From Sporolactobacillus vineae DSM 21990 = SL153 (GTDB lineage: Bacteria > Bacillota > Bacilli > Bacillales > Sporolactobacillaceae): 64,000 nt of DNA. The notes under the pieces are model-generated. The model made no database searches. It was given only the letters and a program-made list of their open reading frames with translations, and was not told the origin of the DNA. Position numbers and translations under genes: made by a program. The DNA is taken from assembly GCF_000377985.1 (NCBI RefSeq), contig NZ_KB899043.1:62001-126000 (forward strand), given 5' to 3'. Of the stretch, positions 35,303 through 43,171 are shown piece by piece. Position 1 is the stretch's first letter, and each line of letters opens with the position of its first letter.

Positions 35303-36967
35303 ATGCAGCAGCGGACACACAGACGGCTGGGCGATTTACTGATCTCCGCCGGCCTGATTAATGAAGAACAGCTGAAAACCACACTGGAACAGAAAAACCC
35401 GGGTCAGAAACTGGGCGCAGCATTGATCGAACGGGGGTATATTTCCGAGCAGCAGTTAACTGACGCCTTATCCGATCAATTGTCGATTCCTCAGGTCCAT
35501 CTGGCCGGCATCGTCATCGACCAGAGCGCCGCAGAACTGATCGATCAGGACTTTGCCCGGCGAAATGAACTCATTCCTTATAAAAAGAAGGACGGTCAGC
35601 TTTATGTGGCCATGGCCAATCCGCTCGACCTGTTTGCCATTGACGATCTGCAGATGATGACCGGTTTCCAGGTGACGGTGTCCCTGGCCCTGCCCAGTGA
35701 GATCACGCGCACGATAAACAGGCTGTATAACGAAGAAGATTCCGTCAGCGAACTGATGACCTCGATGAATATCCGGCCGGCTGAGGAATCGGCGGGTCTG
35801 TCTGTCGAGACCGATACGCCGATTATTCGGATCATCAACAAAATCCTGACAGGCGCTGTTGAAGAACGGGCCAGCGACATTCACATCGATCCCCGTGAAT
35901 CCAGCGTTGTGATCCGCTTCCGCGTGGACGGCGCGCTGCGGACATTCCGCACGCTGCCCAGAGAAGTGCTCAGCGTACTGGTCACCCGAATCAAAGTGAT
36001 GAGCCAATTGGATATCACCGAGAAAAGGCTGCCGCAGGACGGGCGGGTCACCGTCACCGTCGGCAAGCAGCGCTTCGATCTGCGCGTCTCCACGCTTCCG
36101 ACATTGTTCGGTGAACGCGTCGTGCTCCGGCTGCTCAACACCGACAATCTGCTGCTGAAGATTCCCAACGTCGGCTTTACAAAAGAACAGGAAACCCTTT
36201 TCCGGAAAATGATTGCCCGGCCGACCGGACTGATTCTGATCACCGGGCCGACCGGATCCGGAAAGACATCGACGCTCTATGCGGCGCTGAATGAGCTGAA
36301 CAGCGAGGAGCAGAATATCATCACGATTGAAGACCCCGTCGAATATCAGCTCGAAGGCATCAATCAGATACAGACTAACGCTCCGGTCGGGCTGACCTTT
36401 GCCAGGGGGCTGCGGGCGATTCTGCGCCAGGACCCCAACATCATTATGGTCGGCGAAATCCGTGATACCGAGACTGCGGAAATTGCCATCCGTGCCAGCC
36501 TGACCGGGCATCTTGTGCTTTCTACGCTCCACACGAACGACGTGCCGACGACCATCTACCGGCTGATCGACATGGGTGTCGATCCGTTCCTAGTCGCCGC
36601 CTCATTAACCGGGGTGGTTGCCCAGCGTCTGGTACGGCGGGTCTGCCGCGACTGCGCCCGTCCGGCGGCCGCAACATCGATTGAAAAGGGCCTGTTTGCC
36701 AAAGCCGGCATGCCCTGTCCGGATCGGCTGATCAAAGGTTCCGGCTGCAAGTCCTGCCATCAGACCGGCTATCTCGGCCGCACAGCTGTCCATGAGATGC
36801 TCGAAATCAATGAAGTCATCTCAGAACGGCTGATCAGCCATCATGATTTTAGAGACATCCGGAATCTGGTGCACGACGCCGGCGGCCGGAATATGCTCGA
36901 AAACGGGCTGACCAAAGTGAGCCAGGGCATTACAACGGTTGAAGAACTGCTGAAAGTCATCAGCTGA
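35303..36967 (+). CDS. pilB: PilB, type IV pilus extension ATPase
   Basis: A GspE/PilB-family hexameric ATPase that drives pilus assembly, 554 residues. The N-terminal MshEN domain has a tandem motif (RLGDLLISAG from residue 8; KLGAALIERGYISEQQL from about 36). The ATPase core has ASDIHIDPRE, FRVDGALR, Walker A TGPTGSGKTSTLYAAL, Asp-box ITIEDPVEYQ, Walker B IIMVGEIRDTETA and the His-box GHLVLSTLHTND. A four-cysteine zinc site follows (CRDC and CKSC), as in PilB and not PilT. GGAG stands seven bases before the ATG. It opens the rightward pil operon. Confidence 0.95.
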   Translation: MQQRTHRRLGDLLISAGLINEEQLKTTLEQKNPGQKLGAALIERGYISEQQLTDALSDQLSIPQVHLAGIVIDQSAAELIDQDFARRNELIPYKKKDGQLYVAMANPLDLFAIDDLQMMTGFQVTVSLALPSEITRTINRLYNEEDSVSELMTSMNIRPAEESAGLSVETDTPIIRIINKILTGAVEERASDIHIDPRESSVVIRFRVDGALRTFRTLPREVLSVLVTRIKVMSQLDITEKRLPQDGRVTVTVGKQRFDLRVSTLPTLFGERVVLRLLNTDNLLLKIPNVGFTKEQETLFRKMIARPTGLILITGPTGSGKTSTLYAALNELNSEEQNIITIEDPVEYQLEGINQIQTNAPVGLTFARGLRAILRQDPNIIMVGEIRDTETAEIAIRASLTGHLVLSTLHTNDVPTTIYRLIDMGVDPFLVAASLTGVVAQRLVRRVCRDCARPAAATSIEKGLFAKAGMPCPDRLIKGSGCKSCHQTGYLGRTAVHEMLEINEVISERLISHHDFRDIRNLVHDAGGRNMLENGLTKVSQGITTVEELLKVIS

Positions 36968-36991
36968 AACTATTTTTCAGGAAAGAAGCCT

Positions 36992-38032
36992 GTGACGATG
37001 AATGATGAATTGATTCAATATTTACGCACTGCCTGCGAGCGGAATGCGTCCGACCTTCACATTTCCGTCGGCATCCCGCCGACCGTCCGAATTAACGGTG
37101 AACTGATCGCACTCGACGCATCGGTGCTCAGGCCGGAAGACACGAATGGGATGGTGCAGGAGATTTTATCTGCCGATCAGCTGACGAAGCTCGATGCCGA
37201 CGGAGAACTCGACTTTTCCTACAGTATCCCGAAACTGTCCCGTTTCCGTGTCAATGCCTTCAAACAGCGTTCCTGTTTCAGCCTTGCCTTTCGGGTGATC
37301 GCCCAGAAAGTGCCGGATCTCGCCTCGCTGCGGCTTCCGGACATTCTCGCTTCCCTCTGTGAGCGTCCGCACGGCCTTTTCCTGGTTACCGGTCCGACCG
37401 GAAGCGGCAAGTCGACGACCCTCGCTGCGCTCGTGGATAATATGAATAAACATCTCCGCCGTCATATCATCACACTTGAGGATCCGATCGAGTACCTGCA
37501 CAGGCATGATCAATGTATCATTCAGCAGCGGGAGATCGGCAACGACACGAAGTCGTTCGCACTCGGCCTCCGCGCGGCACTCCGTGAGGACCCTGATGTG
37601 ATTCTTGTCGGCGAAATGCGCGATCTCGAAACGATCCGGACAGCGCTGACCGCTGCCGAAACCGGACATCTTGTGCTGGCGACCCTTCATACAAATGACG
37701 CTGTTTCGACGGTTGACCGGATTATCGATGTATTTCCTGCAGAGCAGCAGGGCCAGATCCGGATCCAGCTGGCTGCCGAACTGGTCGCTGTGGTTTCCCA
37801 GCGCCTTTTCCCGACACCGGACTATTCCGGCCGCCGCGTGGCCACGGAACTGATGATCAACAACAAGGCGGTCAGCCATCTGATCCGTGAAAAGAAGATT
37901 TACCAGATTCCGAGTGTCATCCAGGTCAACCGCGCCCAGGGCATGCAGACGATGGCTTCATGCATCCAGGACATGCTCGCGCGTCGGGAAATCGCCGGTG
38001 AATCGGTTGAAAACTATCTCCTGAGAGGATAA
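36992..38032 (+). CDS. pilT: PilT, pilus retraction ATPase
   Basis: A 346-residue retraction ATPase. It has ASDLHISVGIPPTVRING (PilT N-terminal domain), Walker A TGPTGSGKSTTLAALV, Asp-box ITLEDPIEYLH, QREIGNDTKSFALGLRAALREDPDVILVGEMRD (the PilT-type GEMRDLETI), His-box GHLVLATLHTND and TVDRIIDVFPAEQQ. It lacks the zinc cysteines, as expected for PilT. The start is GTG at 36992, close to AGGAAAG; an ATG two codons later is possible. Its presence implies retractile pili (twitching or DNA uptake). Confidence 0.95.
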   Translation: MTMNDELIQYLRTACERNASDLHISVGIPPTVRINGELIALDASVLRPEDTNGMVQEILSADQLTKLDADGELDFSYSIPKLSRFRVNAFKQRSCFSLAFRVIAQKVPDLASLRLPDILASLCERPHGLFLVTGPTGSGKSTTLAALVDNMNKHLRRHIITLEDPIEYLHRHDQCIIQQREIGNDTKSFALGLRAALREDPDVILVGEMRDLETIRTALTAAETGHLVLATLHTNDAVSTVDRIIDVFPAEQQGQIRIQLAAELVAVVSQRLFPTPDYSGRRVATELMINNKAVSHLIREKKIYQIPSVIQVNRAQGMQTMASCIQDMLARREIAGESVENYLLRG

Positions 38033-38038
38033 AAGACA

Positions 38039-39250
38039 ATGCCCCTATTTGACTACATCGGAACGGATACCCTGGGCAAGGCCAAAAAAGGTCGGCTGAC
38101 GGCGGAAAACCGGCAGGAAGCACTGATTCAGGTTGCCCGGAAAGGCCTGGCCATCCGCTCGGTTCACGAGCATACTGAGACCCTCTGGAATAAGCCGCTG
38201 TCGCTCGGTTCGTCGATCAAACTTGCCGACAAGGTGGTGTTTCTCAGACAATTTGCGACGATCATCAAAGCCGGCGTCACTGTCTCCGAAGCCCTCGACA
38301 TTCTGGCCGATCAGGAGGAAAAGAACCGGTCGTTTCGCGCCGTGATCGAGCAGATGGCCGCCGATCTTAAAGAAGGACGCACGCTTTCCCAGGCTTTTGA
38401 AAACCGGGGCAAAGTGTTCAGCCCGATGATCATCCACATGATCCGCGCCGGTGAAGGCAGTGGCCGCCTGGAAGAAAGTCTCGACCATCTGGCAATTTAC
38501 TATGAAAGGCTGCACAAATCCCGGCAGAAGTTGACCACAGCCATGGTCTACCCGGTCTTCGTGCTGTGCCTGTCGCTCGCTGTCGTCATTTTCCTGCTCA
38601 CCAGCATCATTCCGATGTTCCGGTCGATGTTCACAAGCATTCACGCCGGACTTCCGCTGATTACCCGGGCAACGCTCGCCGCCAGCGACTGGGTCCGTGC
38701 CTGCTGGCCGGTGCTGATCCTTTTGATACTGGCCGCTGTTGTTCTGGTGATTGTTTCCTTAAAAAATAAATCTAGTAAACTGAGGATCGATTATGCTATA
38801 ATCAGGTTGCCTTTAATAGGACCTTTGGTCTATAAAAGTGAACTTTCACGACTGCTCTGGATGTTCGCTCTGCTCATCTCGAGTTCCGTACCGGTGATCG
38901 ACGCGCTTCAGTCGGTGGAAAAGATAACCTCTAATCTGGCCATCCGCCGGGCGATACATAATGTTGCCGAAGCTCTTGATTTCGGCACGCCATTGTCTGA
39001 AGCGTTCAGTCGGGAAAAGATTTTTCCATCGATTGTCTATCATATGACGGCGATCGGCGAAAAAACCGGTATGCTCGATCAGATGCTGAATCACGTCGCC
39101 GGTTATTTTGAGAACGATGTCGCGCAGGCGAATGAACGACTAAAAGCATTAATTGAACCTGCCACTATTCTTTTTCTAGCAGTTGTTGTGGGTTTAATTG
39201 TACTATCTATCGTTATACCAATGTTTCAACTTTATCAAAACTTTAACTAA
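38039..39250 (+). CDS. pilC: PilC, inner-membrane platform protein
   Basis: The membrane platform of the pilus (GspF family), 403 residues. Two copies of the GspF domain are visible, each with a FxRQFATIIKAGVTVSEALDIL-like helix pair and a GEGSGRLEESL or GEKTGMLDQML motif, and three or four membrane helices (about residues 166-190, 220-245, 370-395). The first 365 codons are GC-rich; from about 39135 the DNA turns AT-rich, continuing into the pilin gene. It follows pilT by six bases. Confidence 0.94.
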   Translation: MPLFDYIGTDTLGKAKKGRLTAENRQEALIQVARKGLAIRSVHEHTETLWNKPLSLGSSIKLADKVVFLRQFATIIKAGVTVSEALDILADQEEKNRSFRAVIEQMAADLKEGRTLSQAFENRGKVFSPMIIHMIRAGEGSGRLEESLDHLAIYYERLHKSRQKLTTAMVYPVFVLCLSLAVVIFLLTSIIPMFRSMFTSIHAGLPLITRATLAASDWVRACWPVLILLILAAVVLVIVSLKNKSSKLRIDYAIIRLPLIGPLVYKSELSRLLWMFALLISSSVPVIDALQSVEKITSNLAIRRAIHNVAEALDFGTPLSEAFSREKIFPSIVYHMTAIGEKTGMLDQMLNHVAGYFENDVAQANERLKALIEPATILFLAVVVGLIVLSIVIPMFQLYQNFN

Positions 39251-39264
39251 TTGGAGGAGATTGA

Positions 39265-39678
39265 ATGCTTAAAAAGCTTCAGAGAAATTCTCGAAATAAT
39301 AAGAAGGGTTTTACCTTGGTTGAATTGCTCGCAGTCATCGTTATATTAGCAATAATTGCTGCAATAGCTGTCCCTATAATTACTAATGTTCTTTCCTCAC
39401 AAAGAGAACAAGCAAACATACAAGATGCACTTAACATTATTCATGCTGCAAAACTATATGATGCTGAAAATGGTGTTGAAAATGGATCAGGTAAAGATGG
39501 AGGACTCTCATTAAGTGACCTTTCTAAATATATCGGGCATACATCTGATACTAGTTCAAATATAAAAGTTACGTCATCAAATGGAGTATATTCCATATCA
39601 GGACATAAGGCTAATTCAATATCAGGCATAAATAATCCCGCTACTGAACAAGATCTTGTGAATAAATCGAATAGATAG
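39265..39678 (+). CDS. Major type IV pilin candidate
   Basis: A 137-residue prepilin: basic leader ending KKG, then FTLVELLAVIVILAIIAAIAVP, a textbook type IVa/GspG start with Glu5 and the AxAVP turn. The C-terminal part is rich in Ser, Asn and Gly (SKYIGHTSDTSSNIKV, GHKANSISGINN) and has no cysteine pair. GGAGGAG lies five bases upstream of the ATG, the best ribosome binding site in the operon, which suits a major subunit. The gene is about 35 % GC, far lower than most of its neighbours. Confidence 0.9.
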   Translation: MLKKLQRNSRNNKKGFTLVELLAVIVILAIIAAIAVPIITNVLSSQREQANIQDALNIIHAAKLYDAENGVENGSGKDGGLSLSDLSKYIGHTSDTSSNIKVTSSNGVYSISGHKANSISGINNPATEQDLVNKSNR

Positions 39679-39683
39679 TTGCC

Positions 39684-40439
39684 ATGCATACTATATTTTC
39701 CATTTATTTCCTAATTTTAGGGTTTATATTAGGTTCTTTCTACAATGTTGTTGGCCTTCGGGTTCCTGAAGGTCAGTCGATTATCACGCCGCCTTCGCAC
39801 TGTCCGTCGTGCGGGCGGCGTTTGACTATTCGCGATCTTGTTCCGGTCTTCTCCTATATTTTTTTAAAGGGTAAATGCCGGACATGCGGGTCAAAGATTT
39901 CACCGGTCTATCCGATCATCGAGTTGACCACGGGACTGCTGTTTTTATTCAGCTTCCTTAGGGCAACATCCGTCGGAGCAATGCTTGCCGGCTGGCTGCT
40001 CATCTCGCTGCTGATCATTGTCCTTGTCAGCGATCTGGCAAAAATGATCATCCCGGATAAAGTGCTGCTCTGGTTTCTGCCCATTTTTATCCTGTTCAGA
40101 GTGATTGTGCCCTTGCAGCCGTGGTGGGATTCGCTGCTCGGCGCGGCGTCCGGTTTTCTTCTGCTGGCGGCGATCGCCCTGATCAGCCGCGGCGGGATGG
40201 GCGGCGGTGACGTGAAGCTCTTCGCCCTGATCGGCCTGTTTACCGGAACGAAGATCGTCCTGCTCGGCTTCATGCTGTCGGCGTTCTTCGGGGCGTTCTT
40301 CGGCATCATCGCGATGATGCTCGGTCTGGTCAAACGGCGCCAGCCGATCCCGTTTGCTCCGTTTATTATGCTCGGCGTTCTGACCGCGTATTTCTTCGGC
40401 GAGCAGATGATTTCGTTTTACTTGAGCCTTCTATATTAA
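39684..40439 (+). CDS. pilD: PilD, prepilin peptidase and N-methyltransferase
   Basis: An A24-family aspartyl protease that removes prepilin leaders and methylates the new N-terminus; 251 residues. It shows GFILGSFYNVVGLRVPEG, a cytoplasmic zinc loop (HCPSCGRRL and KCRTCGSKISPVYP), ELTTG, the two catalytic aspartates in VSDLAKMIIPD and GGGDVKLFALIGL, and about seven membrane helices. No clear ribosome binding site precedes the ATG. The first 80 bases are AT-rich like the pilin; composition returns to normal near 39765, inside codon 27 or so. Confidence 0.94.
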   Translation: MHTIFSIYFLILGFILGSFYNVVGLRVPEGQSIITPPSHCPSCGRRLTIRDLVPVFSYIFLKGKCRTCGSKISPVYPIIELTTGLLFLFSFLRATSVGAMLAGWLLISLLIIVLVSDLAKMIIPDKVLLWFLPIFILFRVIVPLQPWWDSLLGAASGFLLLAAIALISRGGMGGGDVKLFALIGLFTGTKIVLLGFMLSAFFGAFFGIIAMMLGLVKRRQPIPFAPFIMLGVLTAYFFGEQMISFYLSLLY

Positions 40440-40457
40440 TTTCGGGAATGATGTCTT

Positions 40458-41408
40458 TTGCTGAATAAAGAAATACACCTGTTCCAAAGTCCTGTCAGCG
40501 TTGGTCTGACCTTCTCCGACTATGCCGTCCGCATGGTACGTTTCAGGGGCAGCGTGGATGATCTTTCCCGCCTCCAGTGCTGGAAGGAGCGGCTGCAGCC
40601 GGGTATTGTGGCCAGCGGCAGGATCAAGGATGAGCAGGCATTCACCGACGTGCTCAAAAATATGGTGCATACCTTGAAAGTCCGGCACAAACGGACTTTT
40701 TTCGCTGTTCCCGATTCGCAGCTCGTCCTCCGGCAGTTTGATCTGCCGGGCATCCTGTCCGACGCCGAACTGCAGAACTATTTTTTCATTGAGATCGGTC
40801 ACAAGATTCAGCTGCCGTTCGAGCGTGCCGTCTTCGACTTTCATGTGCTGGACCGCAGCGCCACCGGAACACACGTCCTGCTGTTCGCTGCACCGGAAAT
40901 GACCGTCCGGCGTTATCAGAAAGTACTGCGAGCCGCCGGTCTGGAACCGGTCAGTGCCGAATTCAGTGCCCTCGGGGTGGATCGCTGGGTACAGCACTTC
41001 ACCCCTGGGAAGCCTGCAGAAAACCGGATGTATGCTCAGCTTGAAAAAGATGTTCTGAATGTCGCTGTCTTTCACGAGGACACGCCCCTGTTCATCCGTC
41101 AGATCAGCCTTAAGGATTCCGAGAGCATGCTTCCGGACCATGAACTGCTGCGCCATGCGGCGACCGAAACTGACCGGATGCTGAATTTTTATCAGTACAA
41201 TCTGCAAAAGGGCAGCCAGGCCGTCTCGGAAATCCAGCTGCTGGGAACGATAAACACTGCTGAAAAATTCAAAAAGGCACTCCAGCAATTCCAATCTGTT
41301 CCGGTAAAACTGATCGTCATCGATCCCGAGCGGACGAACGGCCCGGAGGACCTCGATCCGGCTTTTATCCCGGCCATCGGCATGGCCATGAAGGGGGCTG
41401 CTGAATGA
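40458..41408 (+). CDS. pilM: PilM, actin-like pilus assembly protein
   Basis: A cytoplasmic FtsA/actin-like protein that binds the PilN N-terminus. The 316-residue sequence has the features of a divergent PilM: SVGLTFSDYAVRMVRF, TFFAVPDSQLVLRQFDLPG (TTSIP-type strand), YFFIEIGHKIQLPFERAVFDF, and YQKVLRAAGLEPVSAEFSALG; the C-terminus IQLLGTINTAEKFKKAL matches the family. It starts with TTG because no in-frame ATG lies near; GGGAATG is about ten bases upstream. It overlaps pilN. Confidence 0.82.
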   Translation: MLNKEIHLFQSPVSVGLTFSDYAVRMVRFRGSVDDLSRLQCWKERLQPGIVASGRIKDEQAFTDVLKNMVHTLKVRHKRTFFAVPDSQLVLRQFDLPGILSDAELQNYFFIEIGHKIQLPFERAVFDFHVLDRSATGTHVLLFAAPEMTVRRYQKVLRAAGLEPVSAEFSALGVDRWVQHFTPGKPAENRMYAQLEKDVLNVAVFHEDTPLFIRQISLKDSESMLPDHELLRHAATETDRMLNFYQYNLQKGSQAVSEIQLLGTINTAEKFKKALQQFQSVPVKLIVIDPERTNGPEDLDPAFIPAIGMAMKGAAE

Positions 41409-41962
41409 TCGATATCAATCTGCTCCCCTATGAACAGAAAGTGTCGCGGAAACTGGTCTGGACGCTCTCGATCATCGGCGGCCTCTGTCTGCTCCTCTTT
41501 CTTGCACTGATTATCTATGGCTGGCATCTGAACAGTGAACAGAACAGTCTGCAGAAGGAACAAGCCGTCTGGAAAGCGAAGGCAACAAAAAAATTGGATC
41601 TCAGTCAGCCGAAGCTCAGCACCAAACCGACGCCGGCCGACGCAGTACAGATGATCCTGACCGAACGAAATTCCGTCTTCGCATCCTGGGCAGAAATACG
41701 CCGGCTGCTTCCCGCCGGCGGCTCCGTTACCAGTATCAATTATCAAAGTAACGGAAAAATGACCTTGCAGTGCCAACTGAACCGTTTTGCGGAGATTGAT
41801 CCCTTTGTCTCCAGTCTGAGAAAAAGGGGATTTACATCCGTCGTCCTGACCCAGGCAGAAAAGCCGGTCCCGACGACAACCTCTTCTTCAGGCGGTTATC
41901 AAATCACCCTGACGATGAATACGAATTTTTCAGTGCCAATCAATCAGAAAAAGGGTCAATGA
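41405..41962 (+). CDS. pilN: PilN, pilus assembly membrane protein
   Basis: A 185-residue bitopic protein. The short cytoplasmic head MIDINLLPYEQK carries the INLLP motif that docks into PilM. One membrane helix follows (WTLSIIGGLCLLLFLALIIYG), then a coiled-coil-like stretch and a ferredoxin-like periplasmic-side domain (ITSINYQSNGKMTLQCQ-like, SSLRKRGFTSVVL). It is coupled to pilM and pilO by ATGA overlaps on both sides. Confidence 0.88.
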   Translation: MIDINLLPYEQKVSRKLVWTLSIIGGLCLLLFLALIIYGWHLNSEQNSLQKEQAVWKAKATKKLDLSQPKLSTKPTPADAVQMILTERNSVFASWAEIRRLLPAGGSVTSINYQSNGKMTLQCQLNRFAEIDPFVSSLRKRGFTSVVLTQAEKPVPTTTSSSGGYQITLTMNTNFSVPINQKKGQ

Positions 41963-42714
41963 TCATGAACAAAACATTTATCTGCAGTCTGATCGGTGCG
42001 ACCGTCATCTGCGTCGGATTCACCCTGTTCTACCTGTTGAAAATCCTGCCGGTTGAGCAGAATATTGCTTATACCCAGTCAACGATCCGGATGTACAAAC
42101 AAACGGTGGTGTCAAACCAGAAAGCGATCCTCCAGAACAAGAAGGACCTGGAGGCACGCAAAAAGCAAATTCAGAGAGAGGAAGCACTCGGCCGGAAAGT
42201 CAATCGATCGATTCTTCCTCTCCATCCGGATATTGAAAAGTTCTTTACATCCATTCAGGAAGAAGCAGGTGATCTTGGTGTTACTGTGGCCTCTATTGAA
42301 AAGGTGCAGCAATCATCGGACACGTCTTCAAACACCGGAAACAATAAAGCAAAAAAATCGTCACGTAAAACGGAACGAGCCTTGCAAAACTTGCTGACGG
42401 CAAACACTTATACGCTCACATTAAATGCGGACCGTGAACTGCCTCTACTGACCTACATCGGCTATCTGGAATCACGGAAGCGGCTGCTGACCATCGACCA
42501 GCTGAACTGGCAGCAGAATCCGGATACCCAATCAGCTGCGTCTTCAGACTCGTCCACTCTGCAGCAGGGAAGTTCGGACACATCCGGATCTTCAGGCAGT
42601 TTATCCAGCTCCGGCACGGATTCATCCGGTACTTCCGATTCTTCCTCCGCCGTGCCGGATCAGCCGCAATATACAGCAACACTGACGATGACGCTCTATT
42701 CTGCAAAGAAATAA
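41959..42714 (+). CDS. pilO: PilO-like pilus assembly protein with serine-rich insert
   Basis: A 251-residue bitopic protein: a membrane helix at about residues 7-29 (FICSLIGATVICVGFTLFYLL), a coiled coil (KDLEARKKQIQREEAL), the HPDIEKFFTSIQEEAGDLGV segment typical of PilO, and a ferredoxin-like domain split by a long Ser/Thr/Gly run (about residues 188-235) before QPQYTATLTMTLYS. PilO partners PilN. Position and overlap with pilN support the call more than sequence alone. Outer-membrane genes pilP and pilQ are absent, as expected for a monoderm. Confidence 0.8.
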   Translation: MIMNKTFICSLIGATVICVGFTLFYLLKILPVEQNIAYTQSTIRMYKQTVVSNQKAILQNKKDLEARKKQIQREEALGRKVNRSILPLHPDIEKFFTSIQEEAGDLGVTVASIEKVQQSSDTSSNTGNNKAKKSSRKTERALQNLLTANTYTLTLNADRELPLLTYIGYLESRKRLLTIDQLNWQQNPDTQSAASSDSSTLQQGSSDTSGSSGSLSSSGTDSSGTSDSSSAVPDQPQYTATLTMTLYSAKK

Positions 42715-42848
42715 ATCTTTAATAGTCCGGCCTAATCCGGCGATGCGGATGAAAATCATGCCAAACTATATTTTATGATCAAATCAGGCCTATGTTCCCG
42801 GCTGCTAAGTCGTCCGGGAGCATATTTTTCTCATATAATAAAAAAATG

Positions 42849-42887
42849 AAAAGCCGGAACCAGGATTTTCTCTTGGTTCCGGCTTTT
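42849..42887. terminator. Bidirectional terminator between pilO and the 6S-like RNA
   Basis: AAAAGCCGGAACCA pairs with TGGTTCCGGCTTTT around an 11-base loop: a ten-base GC stem with A and T runs on either side. It can end the pil operon from the left and the 6S-like RNA from the right. Confidence 0.9.
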
Positions 42888-42904
42888 ATTGTTAAATAAA
42901 TAAT

Positions 42905-43107
42905 AATGAATGTCCCGAACGTGCCGTTGTGAAGCCGCAGCTTTGAAACCCGCTCGTGAGCAGGTGGGTGCCCTGTTTCACAGTTTACGGGTCCCTTGTG
43001 CGGGCATGCGTGACGAGTGAAAACAACGGACTCCCATTTCAAATAAATGTTCGGTCAAAACATATCGACGTTCGACTAACACTCCAGGACGGATTCATTT
43101 ATTTCAT
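42905..43107 (-). ncRNA. ssrSB: 6S-like RNA (SsrSB/bsrB position)
   Basis: A promoter, TTGATA (43142-43137), 17 bases, TATCAT (43119-43114), stands directly downstream of aspS and points away from it. About 200 bases later the ends pair: AATGAAT..GTCC at the 5' end with GGAC..ATTCATT at the 3' end, plus GAACGT with ACGTTC inside. The middle holds CTCACGAGCGGG and GCCCGCACAAGGGACCC, able to form a long interrupted hairpin. There is no open frame with a ribosome binding site. In B. subtilis the 6S-2 RNA gene lies next to aspS, which supports the identity. 6S RNA mimics open promoter DNA and holds RNA polymerase. Confidence 0.72.
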
Positions 43108-43113
43108 GGTTTT

Positions 43114-43142
43114 ATGATACCACAGCTGTAAACGCTTATCAA
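43114..43142 (-). promoter_or_regulatory. Sigma-A promoter of the 6S-like RNA
   Basis: TTGATA and TATCAT with a 17-base spacer, each one mismatch from consensus, located 30 bases beyond the aspS stop codon. Confidence 0.78.
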
Positions 43143-43171
43143 GCGCCGCATTTTACCGTTCCGGCGTCTGA

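Noticed and set aside
35468-36532. A 354-codon minus-strand frame inside pilB
   Set aside because: pilB has every catalytic motif in its own frame; the opposite frame is a by-product of GC-rich codon use.
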